NCBI GenBank assembly: GCA_017995275.1 | Contig: JAGOJE010000078.1 | Span: 1-5,439, forward strand | DNA: 5,439 bases | Direction of reading: 5' to 3' | From: Rickettsiaceae bacterium | Lineage (GTDB): Bacteria; Pseudomonadota; Alphaproteobacteria; Rickettsiales; Rickettsiaceae | Shown here: positions 1 to 5,439 of the stretch, in pieces | How the letters are laid out: the number at the start of each line of letters is the position of its first letter | Numbering within the stretch: the stretch's first letter is position 1 | Program-made: the position numbers and the translations under genes | Notes under the pieces: model-generated | Database searches by the model: none | Seen by the model: only the letters and a program-made list of their open reading frames with translations | Told to the model about the DNA's origin: nothing

Positions 1-1015
1 GTACAGGGCCCATGTAAAATCCTACTATTAAAGAGAACCAAAAACATGCTATCAATGCTATAGTGTCATTTCCCTTGCCGATATAATAAAATACCAAATA
101 AGAGCATGTCGCCACGAGAGTAGCTCCAATAAGTAGCACCTTCTTTCTGCCAATTTTATCTGATATTGCAGATGATATAGGCATTATAATAGTCATAGAG
201 ATTAATATTATTGTGCCTGCAGCTATAGCTGTTAAGTTGCTATAGCCAAGCTTGAGTAAAAAACTCTTTATAAATACTGTTGCTGTGTAGAATGGTGCAG
301 TAACAGTTATATATATTGCAATTGCAAGAACTAAGGACTTCCAATATTGTGTTACCGTTTCATATAATGGCCTAGAAGATAGGCTTTTCTTTGCTTTTGC
401 TGCTCTATATAAAGGGCTTTCTGATAGATTGTGCCTTATATAAAGGCCAACTAGCCCCACGAATAGACCTGCTATAAAAGGTATTCTCCAGCCCCATGAT
501 ACAAGGTTTGCTTCGTCCATCATATTTGCCATTAGTGATGCGGTTCCGTTTCCAAGAAGCATTCCTAGGCACATACTAACAAATGCAGCGCTTCCTATTA
601 GCCCTCTTTTCCCTGGCTGTGAATATTCAACAAGATATGTTATACAACCGCTGAATTCCCCGCCAAGAGAGAAGCCCTGGATGAGCCTTATTAACACTAA
701 AAGTAAAGGAGCCGCTATTCCTATGGAGTTATATGAAGGTAGCAAGCCTATCGCTGCTGTTGGAATTGCCATGGTTAGTATTCCAAGCATTAGGGCAAAT
801 CTACGCCCCATTCTGTCTCCGATATTTCCAAATACTACTGCGCCTACTGGCCTTATGAAAAATCCTGCAGCGAAAACTGCAAAGGTTAGTATTTCCTGTA
901 TTTCTGAATTTGGGAAAAATTGTTTCCCTATTATGTGGGCGAATTCTGCATATAGGGCATAATCATACCACTCTAATGCATTTCCAATCATTCCAGAAAT
1001 AATCACTTTTCTCAT
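1..1015 (-). CDS. MFS transporter, ProP-like metabolite:H+ symporter (MHS) family, partial
   Basis: This is an inner-membrane transporter of the major facilitator superfamily. I translated the complementary strand from ATG at 1015 to the window edge: 338 codons without a stop, with the C-terminus (perhaps 80-100 residues) outside the window. Visible family signatures are the N-terminal GNALEWYDY (residues 11-19), the loop 2-3 motif GNIGDRMGRR (63-72), RLIQGFSLGGE (110-120, typical of the proline/betaine/citrate/ketoglutarate symporters), WGWRIPF (174-180), ESPLY (199-203) and the second-half repeat SDKIGRKK (285-292). Hydrophobic segments fill the spaces between them. Related proteins take up proline, betaine or dicarboxylates with protons, and Rickettsiales carry many paralogues; the substrate here cannot be read from sequence. 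A weak Shine-Dalgarno (GTGAG, 1021-1025) sits 5 nt before ATG. The gene looks slightly richer in GC than the genes to its right. Family assignment is secure; substrate is unknown. Confidence 0.93.
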   Translation of the reverse strand, partial: MRKVIISGMIGNALEWYDYALYAEFAHIIGKQFFPNSEIQEILTFAVFAAGFFIRPVGAVVFGNIGDRMGRRFALMLGILTMAIPTAAIGLLPSYNSIGIAAPLLLVLIRLIQGFSLGGEFSGCITYLVEYSQPGKRGLIGSAAFVSMCLGMLLGNGTASLMANMMDEANLVSWGWRIPFIAGLFVGLVGLYIRHNLSESPLYRAAKAKKSLSSRPLYETVTQYWKSLVLAIAIYITVTAPFYTATVFIKSFLLKLGYSNLTAIAAGTIILISMTIIMPISSAISDKIGRKKVLLIGATLVATCSYLVFYYIGKGNDTIALIACFWFSLIVGFYMGPV

Positions 1016-1050
1016 AAGAACTCACTTTTGCTTAGTAAACATATCTGAGG

Positions 1051-1078
1051 ATTATATTTGAAAGTATATAAGTCGCAA
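1051..1078 (-). promoter_or_regulatory. Sigma70-type promoter of the MFS transporter gene
   Basis: Read on the minus strand, TTGCGA (1078-1073) is followed after 16 bases by a perfect TATAAT (1056-1051). Transcription would begin near 1044, giving a leader of roughly 28 nt before the ATG at 1015. This suggests the transporter has its own promoter rather than depending on read-through from the tRNA upstream. It is assigned by consensus match only. Confidence 0.6.
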
Positions 1079-1134
1079 CAAGAAATAATATTCTAATGTA
1101 TTTGATGTGTAGATTTTTCTGAGAAAGGAAAAGA

Positions 1135-1209
1135 TGGCTCCCCGGGCCGGATTCGAACCAGCGACCGAACGGTTAACAGCCGTTTGCTCTACCACTGAGC
1201 TACCGAGGA
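1135..1209 (-). tRNA. tRNA-Asn (anticodon GTT)
   Basis: The complementary strand folds into a full cloverleaf. The acceptor stem is TCCTCGG/CCGGGGA (one G-T pair). The D arm is GCTC-AGTGGTA-GAGC, and the anticodon stem is AACGG/CCGTT with loop CTGTTAA. The 5-base variable loop is followed by T arm GCTGG-TTCGAAT-CCGGC. The anticodon GTT lies at 1177-1175, so it reads AAC/AAU (asparagine). The discriminator G (1138) is followed by a genome-encoded CCA (1137-1135). The body is 72 nt, 75 with CCA. The 3' neighbour on the same strand is the MFS transporter, 119 bp away, and no clear terminator is visible between them. No integrated element or duplicated tRNA end is seen beside it. Confidence 0.97.
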
Positions 1210-1227
1210 ACATTGTTGCAGGTACAT

Positions 1228-1256
1228 CTTATAGCAAATCTTCTTGTGGCGGTCTA
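1228..1256 (-). promoter_or_regulatory. Predicted promoter of tRNA-Asn
   Basis: On the minus strand TAGACC (1256-1251, four of six bases of the -35 consensus) is separated by 17 bases from TATAAG (1233-1228, five of six of the -10 consensus). Transcription would start around 1221, about a dozen bases before the mature tRNA 5' end. It overlaps the plus-strand promoter proposed for ctaA. Confidence 0.5.
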
Positions 1257-1273
1257 GTCTTTTTTAGTATAAA
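1244..1273 (+). promoter_or_regulatory. Predicted promoter of the ctaA operon
   Basis: TTGTGG (1244-1249) and TATAAA (1268-1273) are 18 bases apart, 34 bases before the GTG start of ctaA. The -10 is good and the -35 matches only its first three bases. The -35 lies inside the oppositely directed tRNA promoter, so polymerase binding at the two may be mutually exclusive. This is a consensus-based prediction. Confidence 0.45.
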
Positions 1274-1306
1274 ATCTTCGTTTTTTGAAAAACATGGGGG
1301 AGGAGA

Positions 1307-2293
1307 GTGAGTAAAGGAATAAAAATATGGCTCATTTTATGTGCTATTATGGTTTTGGTGATGATTTTTATAGGAGGGCTCACAAGGCTTTCTGATGCTG
1401 GTCTTTCAATAGTAGAGTGGAGGCCTGTTAGTGGAATATTCCCGCCTGCATCAGATGCTGAATGGAGCGCTGAGTTTATGAAATATCAAACTTCGCCAGA
1501 ATTTAAATTAATAAACAATCAGATTACTATAGAGCAGTTCAAATATATATTCTGGCTTGAGTTTGGTCATAGGTTAGTTGCAAGAATTACTGGTCTGATG
1601 ATTTTCATCCCTCTGATATATTTTTACTTTTTGGGTTATATTTCTATAAAAAGAGATAAAAAATATCTGCTACTTCCAACTCTATTTATGATGCAGGGAG
1701 TTATGGGGTGGTTGATGGTAAAAAGTGGGTTGATTGATAATCCACATGTCAGCCATTTTCGTCTAGCTGCGCATTTGCTTCTCGCTGTTTTGTTATATCA
1801 TGTAATTATTTCTTGCTTGCATGGGGGGTGGAAGCGAAGTAACCTTGCATATTTTGTAATTGGTCTAACATATTTGCAGATTATTTTTGGAGCTTTTGTT
1901 GCAGGGCTAGATGCTGGTATGATTTACAATAGTTTTCCACTCATGGGGAACCTTTTTGTGCCGATAGAGGTGCATACGCAAGAATCTGTAATTGGAGCTT
2001 TGAGTGATGAAGCAACGGTACAATTTCTACATAGAATTATTGCCTATGTTCTGACTATCTTTGTTATTATAAGAGTTGTTGTAGTAGCAAAGGAAAACAA
2101 TATTGGGGCTTTTATAATTTTTCTATCTCTAATAACGCAGCTTTTGCTAGGGGTAATAACACTTATTTATGTTGTTCCTATAGGATTTGCGTTGTTACAC
2201 CAGCTCGGTGCAATGATTTTGCTGGCATCTTTGATTATTTTTGATATTGATAGGTCAGGTGTAGGCTCTTTTAAAATTGGAGGGGAAAAATGA
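1307..2293 (+). CDS. ctaA: Heme A synthase (Cox15/CtaA family)
   Basis: This membrane enzyme oxidises the C8 methyl group of heme O to the formyl group of heme A, the cofactor of aa3-type cytochrome c oxidase. At 328 residues it has the length of the alphaproteobacterial/mitochondrial (Cox15) form. Signatures are GGLTRLSDAGLSIVEWRPVSG (broken across residues 23-43), EFGHRLVARITG (85-96), VSHFRLAAHL (148-157), QFLHRIIAY (239-247) and LLHQLGA (296-302). H88, H156, H242 and H298 are the expected conserved histidines in the two halves of the eight-helix bundle. The start is GTG at 1307, very close behind the strong purine tract GGGGGAGGAG (1296-1305); the N-terminus then matches the family without excess. 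An ATG at 1294 is out of frame. The stop overlaps the next gene by 4 bases, so the two are probably co-transcribed. An aerobic respiratory chain is implied; the oxidase genes are not in the window. Confidence 0.96.
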   Translation: MSKGIKIWLILCAIMVLVMIFIGGLTRLSDAGLSIVEWRPVSGIFPPASDAEWSAEFMKYQTSPEFKLINNQITIEQFKYIFWLEFGHRLVARITGLMIFIPLIYFYFLGYISIKRDKKYLLLPTLFMMQGVMGWLMVKSGLIDNPHVSHFRLAAHLLLAVLLYHVIISCLHGGWKRSNLAYFVIGLTYLQIIFGAFVAGLDAGMIYNSFPLMGNLFVPIEVHTQESVIGALSDEATVQFLHRIIAYVLTIFVIIRVVVVAKENNIGAFIIFLSLITQLLLGVITLIYVVPIGFALLHQLGAMILLASLIIFDIDRSGVGSFKIGGEK

Positions 2294-3453
2294 TTGGTCT
2301 TCTTAAATACCGTAGTATACAAACTATAGTTGCTCTTACTATATATGCAGTGGTTGCTCCATTTTTAAATATAGTAATACATGAGGGGCTATATACTATA
2401 AGTCTTTTCATCAAGGATCTTTTAATATGGATGATGCCAATAACAGTATGTGTATTAATTGCCAGTACAATAGATAGTTTTGAAAAGAAAGCGCCATTAT
2501 TTGTGTTATTTTTAGTGATGTTTGAAGGCACTTCGAATTTCTTGAGCGTGAGTTATGCGTTTCTTTGTGGTAACGTTATAAGTGATGCTGTTCCTTCATT
2601 TGAAATAGTGAATTTGGACGATAGTTTCAAAGCTTTATGGCGTATTCCTATTGCAAGGCCAGTATGGTGGGGTGCTGATAAAGGAAGTTTGCTAGGACTA
2701 GTGTTTGGTTGCGTTTCTGCAATTTCTCATTCTAATTTTTTGAAAGGAATGCTAGGTTCTGCTAGATCTGTTGTTGAATCAATACTTACAGGTGTTTTTG
2801 CAAGATTGATACCTTTATTTGTTCTTGGTTTTATAGCTCAGGTTTATAAAACAGGTCTACTTGCACATATGGTTCTGAATTATACAGTTCTTGTTGGTTA
2901 CTTAGTGTTTTTCTTAGCTATATATGTTTGGTTGATATTTGGAATCGGAAATAATTTTTATATTAGAAAAATGCTTTCTGATATCAAAAACCTGATGCCA
3001 GCATGGTTTATGGCACTTACTTCTGGGTGCAGTCTGTCAACAATGCCTCTCACTATAGAAGGTACTTCTAAAAATCTTAGAGATCCGCGCCTCGCTAGAG
3101 CAATTATACCGGCGACTACAAATATTCAACAAGTTGGAGATTGTATCACTAATGCTCTTCTATGTTTCTTAATGCATAAGCAATTTTTGGGATATGCTCC
3201 GGATGGTATAACTTGGATGGTATTCACTATGGTATTTGTAGCTGCAAGATTTGCCACAGCTGCGGTAATAGGTGGTGCCATTTTCATAATGCTTCCTATT
3301 TACCAGAATTACTTGAATTTTAATGATGAGATGATAGCGATCATACTTGCTATGAATGTGATATTAGATCCTATAGTTACTAGTACAAATGTTATAGCTA
3401 ACGGTGGTATGGCTAAGATATTTGAGAATATATGGAAAAAGATTTCTGACTGA
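2290..3453 (+). CDS. Divergent dicarboxylate/amino acid:cation symporter (SLC1/DAACS, GltP-like)
   Basis: This 387-residue polytopic membrane protein fits the glutamate/dicarboxylate symporter family, known from GltPh and eukaryotic EAATs. The C-terminal transport core is recognisable: hairpin-1-like TSGCSLSTMPLTIEG (244-258), a TM7 region (IIPATTNIQQVGD, 272-284), hairpin-2-like ATAAVIGGA (322-330) and a TM8-like ILDPIVTSTNVIANGG (358-373). The usual ligand residues are largely changed. NMDGT of TM7 reads QQVGD (280-284). The TM8 arginine that binds the acidic side chain (R397 of GltPh) is valine (363), and D405 is asparagine (371). D394 (D360 here) and N401 (N367) remain. The alignment is by eye. 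ATG at 2290 overlaps the ctaA stop and is preceded by GGAGGGG (2279-2285), so translation is probably coupled. It likely moves a small host metabolite, but the substrate and coupling ion should not be assumed to be glutamate and sodium. Confidence 0.82.
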   Translation: MIGLLKYRSIQTIVALTIYAVVAPFLNIVIHEGLYTISLFIKDLLIWMMPITVCVLIASTIDSFEKKAPLFVLFLVMFEGTSNFLSVSYAFLCGNVISDAVPSFEIVNLDDSFKALWRIPIARPVWWGADKGSLLGLVFGCVSAISHSNFLKGMLGSARSVVESILTGVFARLIPLFVLGFIAQVYKTGLLAHMVLNYTVLVGYLVFFLAIYVWLIFGIGNNFYIRKMLSDIKNLMPAWFMALTSGCSLSTMPLTIEGTSKNLRDPRLARAIIPATTNIQQVGDCITNALLCFLMHKQFLGYAPDGITWMVFTMVFVAARFATAAVIGGAIFIMLPIYQNYLNFNDEMIAIILAMNVILDPIVTSTNVIANGGMAKIFENIWKKISD

Positions 3454-3790
3454 ATGACTTTAGTATGATTTGCATATGGTTAGAATTTTTAGAAACAATT
3501 CTCGCACAATGTCTTTTTTGTGATTAGATGTATTTGATTTTTTAAATAAAGTAAAAAACATTGGCCTAGTGGTATTTTGGAACGTTTACTGGTGGTTGTA
3601 TTTTTAGTTATACACAAATCACAGATTGCACCCCTAACTTACTTTTTATTTCTGTTTGGTTAATCATGACTTATATCTTAAACTACGGAATAATAAGGCT
3701 TACAGGAGTCTTGCCTCTTTTTTAAGCAAAACCCTCGCAAGGCTTATTTCCAAAGGAGAAATTTAGAATATACAGATATTTTCCACATAG

Positions 3791-3813
3791 TTATCCACAT
3801 GTTTTGTGGATAT
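3791..3813. repeat. Inverted repeat formed by two facing DnaA boxes
   Basis: TATCCACA (3792-3799) is mirrored perfectly by TGTGGATA (3805-3812) around the 5-base spacer TGTTT. The left arm belongs to a consensus DnaA box, the right arm to a one-mismatch box on the other strand. No T-run follows on either side, so it does not look like a terminator. DnaA binding in opposed orientation is the simplest reading; a dyad-symmetric repressor operator would be the alternative. Confidence 0.6.
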
Positions 3814-3856
3814 TAACCACTCCAATTTATTCTAACCTCTTCCTGCGATTTGTTGT

Positions 3857-3872
3857 AATCAATATCTTGATT
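3857..3872. promoter_or_regulatory. IHF-consensus site within a 6-bp palindrome
   Basis: AATCAATATCTTG (3857-3869) fits the IHF consensus WATCAANNNNTTR at every position. The same bases form the inverted repeat AATCAA-TATC-TTGATT (3857-3872). It lies 44 bp right of the last DnaA box and about 75 bp upstream of the promoter predicted for the ankyrin-like gene. It could therefore bend DNA at an origin or act as an operator for that gene. Confidence 0.4.
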
Positions 3873-3944
3873 AGTTAGTTTTGAGAACGAATGCTCTCAT
3901 AGATCTATAGAACACATTTTGTCTTTCGCTATAGATTTAATGTC

Positions 3945-3973
3945 TTGTTTTCTGTTTAAGTCTGCGCTATATT
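3945..3973 (+). promoter_or_regulatory. Predicted promoter of the ankyrin-like gene
   Basis: TTGTTT (3945-3950) and TATATT (3968-3973) are 17 bases apart. The -10 matches five of six consensus bases and the -35 three of six. Transcription would begin near 3980, giving a leader of about 25 nt before GTG at 4005. Confidence 0.4.
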
Positions 3974-4004
3974 GATTGACGCAAATTAAATAGTAGGATG
4001 CATT

Positions 4005-4991
4005 GTGACTTTTGAAGCATTTATGAAATTAATTAATTCAGATCCCTTATTTAAGGATGTGGAAGACGTCCTCAAAGACCACCCAGAATATGCTGAAATG
4101 ACAGACGCTTATTGTGGAACAGCATTTTACCGCACTATAGAAAAGCTAGGTGTAATAGACAGCAACTGTAGCATCAGAGCCAATATAAAAGCAATTGCAG
4201 ATCTCTTAATAGAGACTGGGTCTGACATAAGAATTACGCCAACTTCACTTTTTGGTGATTTAGAACTACCAGCTTTATGTATTTTAGCCGAATTTGGAAT
4301 AGTCAGCTTGCTTAAAAAAGCAATTGTTGCAACACCAAGCGTAACACAAGAAGAAAAACTGCAAGCCTTACATTATGGAGCTCATAATTTGAAAGTCGTA
4401 AAATACTTTGTTGAAGAAGATGGGATAGATATTAATAGCACTTATGAAGGCACTAATTCACTAAAGAAAGCAACGCAAATGATGCTAGCAAAACTAAAAG
4501 TAGATAAAGACCTAATAAAATACTATTTAGACAGAGCTTGTTATGATTCCATCTACGAAGCATTTTCTGAGACCAAAGATCTAGCAAGCAAAATTAATAA
4601 CGATGATATAAACAACCTTTCAAAAATGTTCATTACCGATACTCTATATTGTTATATAAAAGATTTTTTTTATGAGGGCTATAATATTGATACCGCACCA
4701 CAATATACATATGCGGCAGATACAAAACTTCTTGAATTATTTCAAAAAACAGACAAAGCACTCATATTAGATCTATTACAAGAAAGAGGTAGATATACAG
4801 AAGATGTAGCGAGAGGTTTTATAGATAGAACACAAGAATACATTAACCATCATTATTTAGAACTAACTGGCATTACTAAAACTGATCACCTATTGCCAAT
4901 TTCAGATTTGCAAAAAGAAATACTTGGCTATCTAACTATGGGGGATGTAATTTTTCATGCAGAAGGTCATCCAGACCACCCAGAAATCTAA
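4005..4991 (+). CDS. Ankyrin-like protein with possible C-terminal PRANC/F-box-like motif; putative effector
   Basis: The function is not known. The 328-residue product is soluble, with no signal peptide or membrane segment. Residues about 56-146 show helical units with ankyrin-like spacing. The clearest is LHYGAHNLKVVKYFVEEDGIDIN (122-144; the ankyrin pattern is LHxAAxxGxxxVVxxLLxxGAdvn). Units around NIKAIADLLIETGSDI (60-75) and LCILAEFGIVSLL (91-103) are weaker. The middle (about 165-290) is helix-rich and unassigned. The C-terminus, LLPISDLQKEILGYLTMGDV (296-315), resembles the LPxxL..EIL..YL..xD pattern of F-box and poxvirus/Orientia-type PRANC domains, with one extra residue. GTG at 4005 is chosen for AGGA at 3995-3998, 6 nt upstream; an in-frame ATG at 4023 is the alternative. 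The stop overlaps the convergent gene by 4 bases. Ankyrin proteins with C-terminal F-box/PRANC motifs in Rickettsiales act on host ubiquitin ligases; such a role here is inference. Confidence 0.72.
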   Translation: MTFEAFMKLINSDPLFKDVEDVLKDHPEYAEMTDAYCGTAFYRTIEKLGVIDSNCSIRANIKAIADLLIETGSDIRITPTSLFGDLELPALCILAEFGIVSLLKKAIVATPSVTQEEKLQALHYGAHNLKVVKYFVEEDGIDINSTYEGTNSLKKATQMMLAKLKVDKDLIKYYLDRACYDSIYEAFSETKDLASKINNDDINNLSKMFITDTLYCYIKDFFYEGYNIDTAPQYTYAADTKLLELFQKTDKALILDLLQERGRYTEDVARGFIDRTQEYINHHYLELTGITKTDHLLPISDLQKEILGYLTMGDVIFHAEGHPDHPEI

Positions 4992-5439
4992 TAGCTACGG
5001 TGTTTGTTTTTTGCTGGCAGGACTATTTCTACATAATAGGAGCTGCTATCATCATCAGAATTTTTGCTATCTTGGCCCGGGAAAAATTTTGTTTGTAAGT
5101 CACCAAGCTCCCTATGGGATACACGAAAATTTACATATGGAGATTTGCTATCTGATTTCACAGGATAAGTAGTTATGAATACAAACTCACCATTATTATT
5201 CGTAGTTGCTATTCCAGAGCCTTGAAAAGTTGATGCGTTTTTCTTTAAGTTAAATTTTGCCATATTTAGTCCAGCGCGAAGTGGTTTATAGGGGTATTTA
5301 CCATCACAACCCACTTGCCATAAATAAACTTTTGCATCGGAAACTGGCACACAATTGCTATCAACAACCCTTCCCTTTATTAATATCTTCTCACCACAAA
5401 ACACTGGATTTCTTCCGTTTCTTCTAAGTAAATTGTTAC
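4988..5439 (-). CDS. Intradiol ring-cleavage dioxygenase-fold protein, probably non-catalytic, 5' partial
   Basis: The frame stays open past the GTG at 5404 to the window edge (adding ...NNLLRRNGRNP before VFCGEK), so the true start is outside and GTG 5404 is probably internal. The visible part, about 150 residues, matches the core of protocatechuate 3,4-dioxygenase. Numbering from the GTG codon, the segments are IKGRVVDSNCVPVSDAKVYLWQ (9-30), DGKYPY (34-39), GSGIATTNNNGEFVF (62-76), TTYPV (78-82), PYVNFRVS (89-96) and LQTKFFPG (103-110). In true enzymes iron is held by two tyrosines (here plausibly Y37 and Y80) and two histidines in AHIHF. That motif reads PYVNF here, so both histidines are replaced (Y90, N92). 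A ring-cleaving role is therefore unlikely, and a structural or binding role is inferred. It converges on the ankyrin-like gene with a 4-base overlap. Confidence 0.8.
   Translation of the reverse strand, partial: NNLLRRNGRNPVFCGEKILIKGRVVDSNCVPVSDAKVYLWQVGCDGKYPYKPLRAGLNMAKFNLKKNASTFQGSGIATTNNNGEFVFITTYPVKSDSKSPYVNFRVSHRELGDLQTKFFPGQDSKNSDDDSSSYYVEIVLPAKNKHRSY

Larger units (their letters stand above)
3454..4004. other. Gene-free 551-bp intergenic region with DnaA-box cluster; candidate replication origin
   Basis: No credible coding sequence is visible on either strand. The region contains two perfect DnaA boxes: TTATACACA (3608-3616, plus) and TTATCCACA (3791-3799, plus). Two boxes have one mismatch: TTTTCCACA (3779-3787, plus) and ATATCCACA on the minus strand (3813-3805). 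Three of the four are packed into 35 bp. AT-rich sequence lies between the boxes, a perfect IHF-consensus match follows (3857-3869), and a TTAACC half-site like that bound by CtrA lies at 3813-3818. This layout resembles alphaproteobacterial origins, where DnaA, IHF and CtrA sites mix. The flanking genes are not the hemE neighbourhood known for Rickettsia and Anaplasmataceae origins, so a datA-like or regulatory DnaA cluster is an alternative. The 3' end of the ctaA-transporter operon must also lie here, but I see no convincing terminator. Confidence 0.45.

Noticed and set aside
681..962. Plus-strand open frame of 93 codons
   Set aside because: It lies antisense inside the clearly conserved MFS transporter gene and its translation has no recognisable features.
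1135..1209. tRNA-Asn as an integration site
   Set aside because: No integrase gene and no repeated tRNA 3' end are visible in the window.
2271..2531. Minus-strand open frame of 86 codons
   Set aside because: It is a shadow of the start of the SLC1-like gene; the plus strand carries the family-matching membrane protein.
3482..3522. Short hairpins AGAATT/AATTCT and CACAA/TTGTG just after the transporter gene
   Set aside because: The stems are AT-rich and short, and the T-run lies in the loop rather than after the stem, so they do not form a normal intrinsic terminator.
3696..3723. Possible terminator: AGGC ... GCCT followed by CTTTTTT
   Set aside because: The stem is only 4 bp with a 13-base loop, and it is about 240 bp past the transporter stop; too weak to call.
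3695..3746. Direct repeat AAGGCTTA (3695-3702 and 3739-3746)
   Set aside because: Eight bases twice in AT-rich DNA is close to chance, and no further copies or target-site pattern are seen.
3899..3908. 10-bp palindrome ATAGATCTAT
   Set aside because: It is short, AT-rich and not linked to a known binding motif or a second copy.
4957..5172. Plus-strand open frame of 71 codons
   Set aside because: It overlaps the end of the ankyrin-like gene and is antisense to the dioxygenase-fold gene, with no independent support.

Overview
The window comes from an AT-rich bacterial genome that looks like an alphaproteobacterial endosymbiont of the order Rickettsiales. A Rickettsia-like or Midichloriaceae-like lineage would fit, but the species cannot be named from this sequence. 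The evidence is the low GC, the alphaproteobacterial-type heme A synthase, a ProP-like metabolite transporter, an ankyrin-like protein of eukaryotic style, a rickettsial-looking dioxygenase-fold protein, and loosely packed genes.

Left part (1-1306): a ProP/MHS-type major facilitator transporter on the minus strand runs off the left edge (338 codons visible) and has a good sigma70-type promoter. Upstream of it, also on the minus strand, is tRNA-Asn(GTT) with an encoded CCA end. The short spacer between the tRNA and the next gene carries divergent, overlapping promoters, one for the tRNA and one for ctaA.

Middle part (1307-3453): a two-gene plus-strand operon joined by a 4-base ATGA stop/start overlap. 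The first gene is ctaA (heme A synthase, for the aa3-type terminal oxidase). The second is a divergent SLC1/DAACS (GltP-like) transporter that has lost most of the family's sodium- and glutamate-binding signature residues.

Intergenic region (3454-4004, 551 bp): no gene is visible. It holds two perfect DnaA boxes, two one-mismatch boxes, an 8-bp inverted repeat and a perfect IHF-consensus match that is itself a palindrome. This makes it a candidate replication origin or another DnaA-binding locus. A promoter for the next gene lies at its right end.

Right part (4005-5439): a soluble protein with degenerate ankyrin-like repeats and a C-terminal stretch resembling a PRANC/F-box motif, a plausible host-directed effector. 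It converges, with a 4-base overlap, on a minus-strand gene that runs off the right edge. That gene encodes a protein with the intradiol-dioxygenase beta-sandwich fold in which both iron-binding histidines appear to be replaced.

The genes do not form one pathway. They combine respiratory cofactor synthesis, import of host metabolites and probable host interaction, which is typical of an intracellular bacterium.
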